DNA of 59,541 nt. It comes from Dehalococcoidia bacterium. Its GTDB lineage: Bacteria > Chloroflexota > Dehalococcoidia > UBA3495. The stretch's first letter is position 1. Every line of letters begins with the position of its first letter. This document shows positions 28,106 to 35,283 of the stretch, one piece after another. A model generated the notes under the pieces. That model was not told where the DNA came from. It did no database searches and was given only the letters and a program-made list of their open reading frames with translations. Both the position numbers and the translations under genes were made by a program. The DNA lies in contig JASMCQ010000076.1 of NCBI GenBank assembly GCA_030753265.1, positions 1-59,541 of the forward strand. Reading direction: 5' to 3'.

Positions 28106-28813
28106 TTACCGGCCTCGCTCGTCACCCCATAGCAGGATGTGGAGACGGGTGGAGAACCTGAAGCCTTCCTCAATGCAGGCCTGAGTTATCCACCGGCTTC
28201 GGTTCTGGACCGCCTCCGGCGTTTGGCCTTCGGGCATCAGTATGACTCGTTCTTTCGGGAGGTTATATCTCTTGACCAGCGTTCGGACTTCCTCGACATC
28301 CTCCGGCGCCGCCACAACGAACTTGAAGTAGGCGTTCAGCAAGCCGCGATAGGTTTCCATCACCTGAGGCAGTTCCCGTCGCTCCTTGGGGTTCCCGGAG
28401 TTGTGCAGCTTGGGTGAAACGTTCCATTGGTCTACGTCCCGGATCAGCTCCGGCTCGGGGCCGACGGTGCCGTTGGTCTCCACCTCCAGGTAGAAGCCAC
28501 GGTCCTTCAGCGACGCCGCCAGGAGCACCAGGTCCAGCTGTTGCAGCAGCGGCTCCCCTCCCGTGATGACCAGGTGGCGGCAGGAGTGCCTAACAATGCC
28601 TTCCTCCACATGCCGGACCTCCAGAGAGACCACTTCCTTGTCGCGCTCGTATTGTTCCCAATCCCAGGTGTACCTGGTGTCGCACCAGCTACAGGCCAGA
28701 TTGCACAGGGCCAGCCGGAGAAACACCGAGGGGGTCCCCATCGTGACTCCCTCTCCTTGGAGGGAGTAGAATATCTCCGGCTTCCCGTTGGGCTGCTTGC
28801 TTACCCTGAGCAC
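28106..28813 (-). CDS. queE: 7-carboxy-7-deazaguanine synthase (QueE)
   Basis: This 235-residue radical SAM enzyme contracts the ring of 6-carboxytetrahydropterin to 7-carboxy-7-deazaguanine in queuosine/preQ1 synthesis. The CX3CX2C cluster ligands are Cys37, Cys41 and Cys44 (CNLACSWCDTRYTW). GGEPLLQ follows at about residue 83. It is the last gene of the que operon; its GTG start is 3 nt after the queC stop. Length is normal for the family. Confidence 0.95.
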   Translation of the reverse strand: MLRVSKQPNGKPEIFYSLQGEGVTMGTPSVFLRLALCNLACSWCDTRYTWDWEQYERDKEVVSLEVRHVEEGIVRHSCRHLVITGGEPLLQQLDLVLLAASLKDRGFYLEVETNGTVGPEPELIRDVDQWNVSPKLHNSGNPKERRELPQVMETYRGLLNAYFKFVVAAPEDVEEVRTLVKRYNLPKERVILMPEGQTPEAVQNRSRWITQACIEEGFRFSTRLHILLWGDERGR

Positions 28814-28816
28814 GGG

Positions 28817-29560
28817 TTAAACCGCTCCCAGCCGGGTCAGGAGAGGGTCCGGGAGACCCGCCTCCCGGAAGCCCTTGGCCCGAAGGACGCAGCTATCACA
28901 GGCGCCGCAGGGCATCTGCCCGCCCTGGTAGCAGCTCCAGGTGTGTTCTAGGGGCGCCTTCAGCTCCAGGCCCATCCTCACGATCTCGGCCTTGGACATC
29001 TGAATAATGGGGGTCTCGACCTTGATTGGCACTCCGTACTGAGTCCAGAGCTTGCTGCCGTAGCCCAGGGCCTCGGCCATCTTCTCGAAATACTCGGGCC
29101 GGCAGTCGGGGTAACCGCTGTAGTCGATGGCGTTGGGCGCCATGAAGAGCTTCGCCTCCACCTGTTCCGGATCGACTCCCTCGACTTCGAGCGCATGGAG
29201 AATGCCGCTTTCCAGGTAGGCCGCGGCCAGTGCCAGGAAGAAGGTATTGCGCAACGGTACGTAGGTGATAGGAATGCTAACGCCCATTAGCTCGGCGGGC
29301 CGGTCCTCTGGGATGGGGAACCGGTCCGGGTTGGTCAAAGCCGAGTACCAGGCCACTTCGCGAAAAAAGGAGATGTCCAGTAGCCGGTGGCGAACCCCCA
29401 GCGTCTCCGCTATCTTCCGGGCGCAATCCACCTCCTTGCTGTGGGTCTGGCCGTACAGGAAGGTGAGGGCCGTCAGGTCGTCGGTCTCCCGGCGGGCGTG
29501 GGCCGTGACCGTGGTGGAGTCCAGGCCGCCGGAAAGGAGGCTCACGGCATAACGCTTCAC
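28817..29560 (-). CDS. queC: 7-cyano-7-deazaguanine synthase (QueC)
   Basis: This is a 247-residue ATP-dependent amidation enzyme that turns 7-carboxy-7-deazaguanine into preQ0. The PP-loop is SGGLDST (10-16). The zinc site is formed by Cys210, Cys218, Cys221 and Cys224 near the end (CYQGG ... CGACDSC). The start is a GTG overlapping the queD stop (GTGA), so translation is coupled. Confidence 0.96.
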   Translation of the reverse strand: MKRYAVSLLSGGLDSTTVTAHARRETDDLTALTFLYGQTHSKEVDCARKIAETLGVRHRLLDISFFREVAWYSALTNPDRFPIPEDRPAELMGVSIPITYVPLRNTFFLALAAAYLESGILHALEVEGVDPEQVEAKLFMAPNAIDYSGYPDCRPEYFEKMAEALGYGSKLWTQYGVPIKVETPIIQMSKAEIVRMGLELKAPLEHTWSCYQGGQMPCGACDSCVLRAKGFREAGLPDPLLTRLGAV

Positions 29561-30006
29561 TGAGCGTCCTCCCCATCACTGTATTCGGCGTACTGGTTAA
29601 CGGACTCCCACAGCCTGACCTTGGCCGGAGCCACCCCACAAAGCTCGGTCACCTTCTTGAATAGCTCCCGGCTCATCACCTCGCAGGTGGGGTTCTCCGC
29701 CTCGAACTGGTAGAGCCTGCCCTCGGCCACCGGCGCCAGGCCGGCGATCAGCTCGGTGTCCCGGCTGTTGGCCAAAAACGCGTGGTCCCAGTTTTCGTCG
29801 ATCCAGGCCTTGATCCGCCCCCGCAATTCGGTGAAATCAAACACTAGGCCCAGGGAGTTCAGGGTGGCCGCTTCCAGGAAGACCTCGGCACGGTAGGTGT
29901 GGCCGTGGGGGAAAGCGCACTTGCCCTGATAATTCAGCAACCGGTGGCCGCTATCGAAAATGATTTCAATTCTTATCAGGTGCATCTTCCGCCCCGTCGC
30001 CGGCAT
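29557..30006 (-). CDS. queD: 6-carboxy-5,6,7,8-tetrahydropterin synthase (QueD)
   Basis: This enzyme of up to 149 residues has the pterin-synthase fold. Zinc ligands are His21, His34 and His36 (GHRLLNY, FPHGHTY) and the catalytic Cys is Cys30. It converts dihydroneopterin triphosphate to the queuosine precursor. The conserved part starts at Met8 (MHLIRIEIIFDSGH, 29985), which I think is the real start. Either way the gene begins inside the end of queF. Confidence 0.95.
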   Translation of the reverse strand: MPATGRKMHLIRIEIIFDSGHRLLNYQGKCAFPHGHTYRAEVFLEAATLNSLGLVFDFTELRGRIKAWIDENWDHAFLANSRDTELIAGLAPVAEGRLYQFEAENPTCEVMSRELFKKVTELCGVAPAKVRLWESVNQYAEYSDGEDAQ

Positions 30007-30415
30007 AGTTCACCGAAACGGACGTATGGATTCCGCCCCGCAGCCGGTAGTCCAGAGTCACCATCATGGACCGGGGCCGGCATGCCGCCACCAGGTCTTT
30101 GAGGATCCGGTTGGCGGCGTGCTCTTGGACAATGCCCACGTCCCGGTAGGATAGGAGGTAGTATTTCAGGGACTTCAACTCGATGCAGCTCTGGCCGGGC
30201 ACGTACAGGATTTTAAGGGTCCCGTAGTCCGGCAGCCCGGTCCAGGGACAGACGGCGGTGAACTCGTCGGTCTCCACCGTCACCCGAGACTCTTGGTCCG
30301 GATACTCGTAGCGGAAAACCAGCAAACACTGGGCGTCGACGGCTTGCTCGCTCTTGACGGGCAGCCCTCGGCCCAGGTCTTCGTACTGCTTTTTCAGTTC
30401 TGGTATAGTAGCCAT
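29966..30415 (-). CDS. queF: NADPH-dependent 7-cyano-7-deazaguanine reductase (QueF)
   Basis: This is a 149-residue unimodular QueF, which reduces the preQ0 nitrile to preQ1. The nucleophile Cys56 and acid Asp63 lie in EFTAVCPWTGLPDY, and the QueF signature ELKSLKYYLLSYRDVGIVQEH follows. The start at 30415 is chosen because a perfect AAGGAGGT lies 7 nt upstream; an in-frame ATG at 30466 would add 17 unrelated residues. First gene of queF-queD-queC-queE. I saw no preQ1 riboswitch in the short leader. Confidence 0.95.
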   Translation of the reverse strand: MATIPELKKQYEDLGRGLPVKSEQAVDAQCLLVFRYEYPDQESRVTVETDEFTAVCPWTGLPDYGTLKILYVPGQSCIELKSLKYYLLSYRDVGIVQEHAANRILKDLVAACRPRSMMVTLDYRLRGGIHTSVSVNYAGDGAEDAPDKN

Positions 30416-30522
30416 GGGGCCTACCTCCTTGACGCCGGAACTCGGCCATGGAACCATGATAGGCATCCTGTGATGGCCGTGTCAAAGCTGTCGACTAGAG
30501 TCTGGGAGGCGGCGCTGAACCC

Positions 30523-31308
30523 GTGGAGCAATTCGTCGAGCGCATACTGGCCCTGGTCGCCAATTTTGCCGATAGTATTGTAGACCTCCTGCCCGTGGGC
30601 TACGCCTTCGGCGCGGGGATGGTAGCCACGGTGAACCCCTGCGGCTTCGCCCTGTTGCCCGCGTACATCGCCTTCTATCTCGGCGACACCCCTCAGGGCT
30701 CCAGCGATGAACTGCTTCTATCCCGACTGCTCAAAAGCCTGTTGGTCTCCCTGACGGTAACCCTCGGGTTCGTCCTGCTGTTCGGCCTGGTCGGGCTGGG
30801 CATCAGCTCCGGGGGCCGGTTCATTGTCGACGTCATGCCCTGGGCCGGCCTCGCCATCGGCGTCTTCATGCTGGCGATGGGGGTGTGGTTATTGGCCGGG
30901 AAGAAGAACTTCTACCTCAGAGCGGCGATCTGCCTTTCCGCGAAGATAAACGTTGGCAAGGGCGGCAACATTCCATCTTACTTCATGTTCGGAATCGCCT
31001 ACGGAATCGCCTCCCTGAGCTGCACCTTGCCGATATTCATGATCGTCGTGGTCAGCTCCTTGACCGGCCCCAGCTTCTTGCACGGGATGGCCCAGTTCAT
31101 CAGCTATTCCCTGGGCATGGGGGCCACCTTGATGGTGCTCACTGTGGGGATAGCGTTATTCAAAAGTGTCGCCGCCAGCAACATGCGCCGGATTGTCCCC
31201 TACGTCGAGCGGGCCAGCGCGGGCATGGTCATCCTGGCCGGTGTCTTCATCGTCTACTACTGGCTGTCTATTGGCGAGCTGGGAGAAAGCATCCAGGATT
31301 TCTTCTGA
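30523..31308 (+). CDS. CcdA-type cytochrome c biogenesis / thiol-transport membrane protein
   Basis: The 261-residue protein has six hydrophobic segments. The two redox cysteines of CcdA are visible: Cys40 in the diagnostic VNPCGFALLPAY and Cys167 in LSCTLPIF. CcdA carries electrons from cytoplasmic thioredoxin across the membrane to extracytoplasmic thiol proteins, for example for haem attachment. The start is GTG. The gene is divergent from queF, and no thioredoxin-like partner is adjacent. Confidence 0.9.
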   Translation: MEQFVERILALVANFADSIVDLLPVGYAFGAGMVATVNPCGFALLPAYIAFYLGDTPQGSSDELLLSRLLKSLLVSLTVTLGFVLLFGLVGLGISSGGRFIVDVMPWAGLAIGVFMLAMGVWLLAGKKNFYLRAAICLSAKINVGKGGNIPSYFMFGIAYGIASLSCTLPIFMIVVVSSLTGPSFLHGMAQFISYSLGMGATLMVLTVGIALFKSVAASNMRRIVPYVERASAGMVILAGVFIVYYWLSIGELGESIQDFF

Positions 31309-31473
31309 GCAGCCCTACCCGGTAACGGGGCCACCGGGCAGGACCAACTTCCCGAACCCAAAATCGGGGCCGAACTCTCCAACGGCCTTTCACCGGAAGG
31401 AATTCCCCTTACCCAGACAAGGCCCGGACATCCGATCCAAGGATGTGATGAAACCCGATGCAGGAGTTGCAGA

Positions 31474-31986
31474 ATGGCTTACACGCTGGCTGACCTGGAG
31501 GTCATGAGCATACCCGAGGCCCAGGCCCTGCCCCTGGCGGAGCGGGACCGGCTGCTCGACCTGATCATCGCCGACGGCCGGGGGCAAAGCACCGGGCAGA
31601 CCTCCTACCGCACCGGCCTATACAACGACTATTTCGAAGAGGACCTGACGCGGATGCTGAAGGTGAAGGCCGTGAAAGTCCTGTGCCGCGGCACTACCGC
31701 CTCCGGGTTTGACGGAACGATAGTGGGCGGTACCGAGGCCGAGCAGTACCGGGCCGCTTTCCAACACGTGAAGACCACCCTGGAGGCTGCAGGCACCGGA
31801 TTCAGCCGGGTGGTCAGCCTGGTAATATACCTGACCAACATGGACAACTGGAAGCAGCTCAACGAAATCTACCGGGAGTTCATCACCGACCCGCCTTGCC
31901 GGGCGGTCATCGGGACCACCGGCCTGGCCAAGAAACCTTTGGCCATCGAGATCGTCCACTGTACCGCCTACCGGGTGGCCCCGTGA
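31474..31986 (+). CDS. RidA/YjgF family protein
   Basis: The 170 residues end in a RidA/Rid domain (about 50-168): AEQYRAAFQHVKTTLEAAG, RVVSLVIYLTNMDNWKQLNEIY, PPCRAVIGTTGL and LAIEIVHCTA. The conserved Arg that binds the imine carboxylate is present in PCRAVIG. RidA enzymes hydrolyse reactive enamines/imines. The first 50 residues are an extension not typical of short RidA proteins. Confidence 0.85.
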   Translation: MAYTLADLEVMSIPEAQALPLAERDRLLDLIIADGRGQSTGQTSYRTGLYNDYFEEDLTRMLKVKAVKVLCRGTTASGFDGTIVGGTEAEQYRAAFQHVKTTLEAAGTGFSRVVSLVIYLTNMDNWKQLNEIYREFITDPPCRAVIGTTGLAKKPLAIEIVHCTAYRVAP

Positions 31987-32107
31987 ACTGACCTGTCCCG
32001 GGCTCACATAGCAGGCGCTAGAATCAGGCGGTCACCGCGAGAGAAAAGCCCCGGGCAAGATGCTCTGTCCGGACCCGAGCAAAAGACGGCTTCGGGGCGC
32101 CGCGCCT

Positions 32108-32779
32108 CTAGTTGAGCCGGGGTCCTCGGAATGGGTTGCGCCTGGCCACTTCCTCTTGGAGGGTCCGGTTCCCGTCCTTGAGTAGTGGCAGCAACCGTCC
32201 CAGCCGCTCCCCGGCGGTGGACAGTTCCAGTAGTTCTTGGCGCACTTCGTTGGGAAGCTCCAGGTTGGCGGCGACGGCGTAGGATAGGCGAACCGGGTCC
32301 TGGGGCACCGCAACCCGCTCGGTCCATCCGCCGGTCAAGGCGGTCAGACCGAGCAGCAGCCGGGCGTACTCCCCGCCGATTTCAGCCGCGACTTCAGGCG
32401 AGACATCCCCGAGGTCCTCGTCCAGGTACTGGACCTGGCCCACCAGATAGGGAAGCCGCCGGTCGATCTCCACCGTCGTGAACCGCCGTTGGCCCCGGGT
32501 GACGATATTCATCCGGCCCTCTTCCAGGTGCTCGACGTGAAGAACCCGGGCCGACGTACCGGCCTGGAACGGCTCCGCCGGGCCGCCCACCTCCTGGCCT
32601 TCTTTGATCAACACGACCCCGAACGGCTCCTGCCGGTCGACGCAGTCACCGACCATGGTCTTGTACCGTTCCTCGAAGATATGCAGCGGCAACGCCATAC
32701 CGGGGAACAAGACCACGTTCAGGGGGAACAGGGGCAGCGTGACCAAATCGCCGCCGTGTATGTCGTTCGGCTCATTCAT
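32108..32779 (-). CDS. Lon N-terminal (substrate-binding) domain protein
   Basis: This is a 223-residue stand-alone Lon-N domain, starting with LPLFPLNVVLFPGMALPLHIFEERYK and containing FGVVLIKEGQE. It has no ATPase or protease domain. Such proteins are widespread and act as putative adaptors or sensors of misfolded protein, without firm proof. It is divergent from the SMP-30 gene. Confidence 0.9.
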   Translation of the reverse strand: MNEPNDIHGGDLVTLPLFPLNVVLFPGMALPLHIFEERYKTMVGDCVDRQEPFGVVLIKEGQEVGGPAEPFQAGTSARVLHVEHLEEGRMNIVTRGQRRFTTVEIDRRLPYLVGQVQYLDEDLGDVSPEVAAEIGGEYARLLLGLTALTGGWTERVAVPQDPVRLSYAVAANLELPNEVRQELLELSTAGERLGRLLPLLKDGNRTLQEEVARRNPFRGPRLN

Positions 32780-32922
32780 GGTGCAACGGGTGTATTATCT
32801 CACCCCCGCGGCACTTGTTGCACGGGAACTGCCTCGAAACTAGTTCCCTCGCCCGGACCTCCCCATAATTAGCGGCTTTGGCATTATAATTCCCCGTGGA
32901 GTCTTGGATTGGAGGATTTAAC

Positions 32923-33834
32923 ATGCCCGTCGAAAAGGTCTCACCGGAGCTGGATCGCATCGTACCGCCAAACCCGAAAATCGAAATCCTGGCTGAGGGT
33001 TTCGGTGGTGACCAGGGGCCCGCCGAGGGACCCCTTTGGTGGAAGGAGGGAGGCTACCTCCTTTTCAGTGATATCCACAACAACCAGCGGATGAAGTGGT
33101 CTCCCCAGGATGGGGTGAGTGTATTTCTCGAGCCCACCAACCGGGCCAACGGCCTCACCAGGGACCTGCAGGGCAGGCTCATTGCCTGTGAGCACGAGAC
33201 CAGGCGAGTGACCCGGTTGGAACTCGACGGCAGCCTCACCGTCCTCGCCAATACCTACAAGGGGATCCAGTTGAACCGCCCCAACGACGTGGTGGTTAAG
33301 TCCGACGGCAGCATCTACTTCACCGACCCGTGGACTGCCCGCCGAAACAAGGAGCAGTGGGACCTGGACTTCAACGGGGTGTATCGACTCTCGCCGGATC
33401 TGGCGACCTATACGCTATTGGTCCAAGATTTCGTCATGCCCAACGGCTTGGCCTTCTCTCCCGATGAGAGTGTGCTTTATGTAAACGATTCGCGCATGGG
33501 GCACATCCGGGCCTTCGACTTGCTGCCGACGGGATCGCTGTCGCTGCCCAGCGACCGGATCTTTTGCGACCTGCGCGGCGAGCGGCCCGGCGTGCCCGAT
33601 GGCATGAAGGTGGACGTGGAAGGGAACATGTACTGCGGCGGCTCCGGCGGCATCTGGATCATGGACCCTTCGGGCAAACACCTGGGGACCATAGTGCACG
33701 GCGAGCCGGCAACCACCAACGTTGGCTGGGGCGGCGACGACTGGAAGACGCTGTTCTTCACCACCCGTGGTTCCCTGGGCCGGGTCCAACTGAATATCCC
33801 GGGTATCCCGGTGCCCGTGGCGAAAGCCGGGTGA
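32923..33834 (+). CDS. SMP-30/gluconolactonase-family protein
   Basis: This 303-residue six-bladed beta-propeller resembles gluconolactonase/SMP-30 lactonases. Recognisable parts are EGPLWWKEGGYLLFSDI (metal-binding Glu region), RPNDVVVKSDGSIYFTDP, MPNGLAFSPDESVLYVNDS and GVPDGMKVDVEGNMYCGGSGG. It likely opens a sugar or aromatic lactone. The start at 32923 is chosen because GGAGGA lies 6 nt before this ATG. It is followed by two carboxymuconolactone-decarboxylase-like genes with matching spacing, suggesting a lactone pathway operon. Confidence 0.9.
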   Translation: MPVEKVSPELDRIVPPNPKIEILAEGFGGDQGPAEGPLWWKEGGYLLFSDIHNNQRMKWSPQDGVSVFLEPTNRANGLTRDLQGRLIACEHETRRVTRLELDGSLTVLANTYKGIQLNRPNDVVVKSDGSIYFTDPWTARRNKEQWDLDFNGVYRLSPDLATYTLLVQDFVMPNGLAFSPDESVLYVNDSRMGHIRAFDLLPTGSLSLPSDRIFCDLRGERPGVPDGMKVDVEGNMYCGGSGGIWIMDPSGKHLGTIVHGEPATTNVGWGGDDWKTLFFTTRGSLGRVQLNIPGIPVPVAKAG

Positions 33835-33900
33835 TCCGGCTCTGAGCCCTCACCGGGACCGTTACCCGGTCAACCACCAACTTCGCGAGGAGGCAACTAG

Positions 33901-34449
33901 ATGGCACGACTATCCAACATTACCAGGGACGAGCTAAAGCCCGAAGACCAGAGATACTTCGACGAAATCGCCAGCAGCCGGGGAAGCGTCCGGGGCCCGT
34001 TTGGCGTATTGCTGCACAGCCCAAATTTGGCTTCCCGCGTGGCCGCCACCGGCCACTACGTTCGGTTCGACTTTGCCATTCCCGAGGCGCTGAAAGAGGT
34101 GGTGATCATCACCACGGCGCGGGAGATCAAGTCCCCCTACGAGTTCGCTGCCCACGCCCGGCTGGCCCGCGCGGCCGGCGTCTCCGAGGACACGATCCGC
34201 TCCATCGCCGAGGGCAGGGCCCCCCAGGGCCTTTCCAGCGACGAGACGATGCTGGTCAACTACGTGCTGGAACTGCTGCGGCAGCACAAAGTCAGCGACG
34301 CAACCTACGACGCGGTCAAGAACCGCTACGGGGTTCAGTCTACAGTGGACCTGACCGTGCTCATCGGGCACTACCTGCAGGTGGGTCTGGTTCTGGCCGC
34401 CTTCGAGGTGGAGCTGCCTCCGGGAGTGACCTCGGAGCTACCCGCATAG
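33901..34449 (+). CDS. Carboxymuconolactone decarboxylase family protein, copy 1
   Basis: The 182-residue all-alpha protein is of the CMD/AhpD superfamily: REIKSPYEFAAHARLARAAGVSEDTIRSIAEG matches the family's central helices. No CxxC redox pair is present, so it is not an AhpD-type peroxidase partner; a decarboxylase-like or unknown role is likelier. GAGGAGG lies before the ATG. A close paralogue follows, and the two are in the same order and frame style, showing a recent tandem duplication. Confidence 0.88.
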   Translation: MARLSNITRDELKPEDQRYFDEIASSRGSVRGPFGVLLHSPNLASRVAATGHYVRFDFAIPEALKEVVIITTAREIKSPYEFAAHARLARAAGVSEDTIRSIAEGRAPQGLSSDETMLVNYVLELLRQHKVSDATYDAVKNRYGVQSTVDLTVLIGHYLQVGLVLAAFEVELPPGVTSELPA

Positions 34450-34503
34450 CCCCTACCGGGACCGTTACCCGGCCGACCGACAACTTTCTGAGGAGGCTGG
34501 CAA

Positions 34504-35052
34504 ATGGCACGTGTACCAAACGTCAACAGGGACGAGCTAAAGCCTGACGATCAGAAGTACTTCGACGAAATCGTGGGCACCAGAGGGAGCATGCGAGGCC
34601 CCTATGGCGTAATGCTCCACAGCCCCGACCTCGCCGCCCGCATGGCCGCCACGGGAGCCTACGTCCGGTTCGAGTTCGACCTACCCAACCCTTTGAAAGA
34701 GGTCCTGATCCTGACCGCCTCTCGAGAGTTGGACTCCCAGTACGCGTTCACCGCCCATGCCAAGCTGGCTCGGGAGGCCAAACTCTCTGAAGAGACGATC
34801 CAGGCCATTGCCAGGCGCACCGCTCCCCAGGGCCTTCCTGCCGACGAAGCGATGCTGGTCAAGTATGCGCTGGAGCTGCTGCGGGAGCACAAGATCAGCG
34901 ACGCCACCTACAACGCGGTCCAAGACCGGTTCGGCGTCCGAACGACGGTGGAGATCACCGGGCTCCTCGGCCACTACCTGTTTGTGGGCCTGATTCTAGC
35001 CGCTTTCGAGATCGACCTGCTTCCGGGGATGATCGCCGAGCTACCTGAATAG
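34504..35052 (+). CDS. Carboxymuconolactone decarboxylase family protein, copy 2
   Basis: This 182-residue protein has exactly the same length as copy 1 and is collinear with it over the whole chain (NRDELKPDDQKYFDEI, RELDSQYAFTAHAKLAREAKLSEETIQAIA). Both the coding regions and the leader before the start (CTACCGGGACCGTTACCCGG in both cases or close to it) are shared, so the duplicated unit includes its ribosome site. No CxxC motif is seen. The two may form a heteromer. Confidence 0.88.
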   Translation: MARVPNVNRDELKPDDQKYFDEIVGTRGSMRGPYGVMLHSPDLAARMAATGAYVRFEFDLPNPLKEVLILTASRELDSQYAFTAHAKLAREAKLSEETIQAIARRTAPQGLPADEAMLVKYALELLREHKISDATYNAVQDRFGVRTTVEITGLLGHYLFVGLILAAFEIDLLPGMIAELPE

Positions 35053-35160
35053 ACCCGCTGGCGTAGTTCCCCGGCACACGGCATTAGACTGCAACGGGTG
35101 CCGCCCGTCGCCGCACCAGGGCGGTGAGAGCAGCCAGAGCTGGTGGTTATCCCAACATGT

Positions 35161-35229
35161 GGTTCGACAAGCTCACCACGAGCGGGGCAGTAGCGCCCTA
35201 TCCGTTCGTCCTGAGCGTGTCGAAGGACC
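35161..35229. repeat. Palindromic intergenic repeat, family D
   Basis: GGTTCGACAAGCTCACCACG on the left mirrors CGTTCGTCCTGAGCGTGTCG on the right. It lies between the convergent CMD and FAD/Fe-S genes. This kind of sequence is common in many bacterial genomes. Confidence 0.6.
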
Positions 35230-35283
35230 GCCGGCTCCAGGTCCCGAAGTCTTGAGTAGTTGCCCGGCGCAAGCCCGCCAGTG

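Noticed and set aside
30416..30522. Possible preQ1 riboswitch upstream of queF
   Set aside because: The leader is too short and no class I or II preQ1 pattern is visible.
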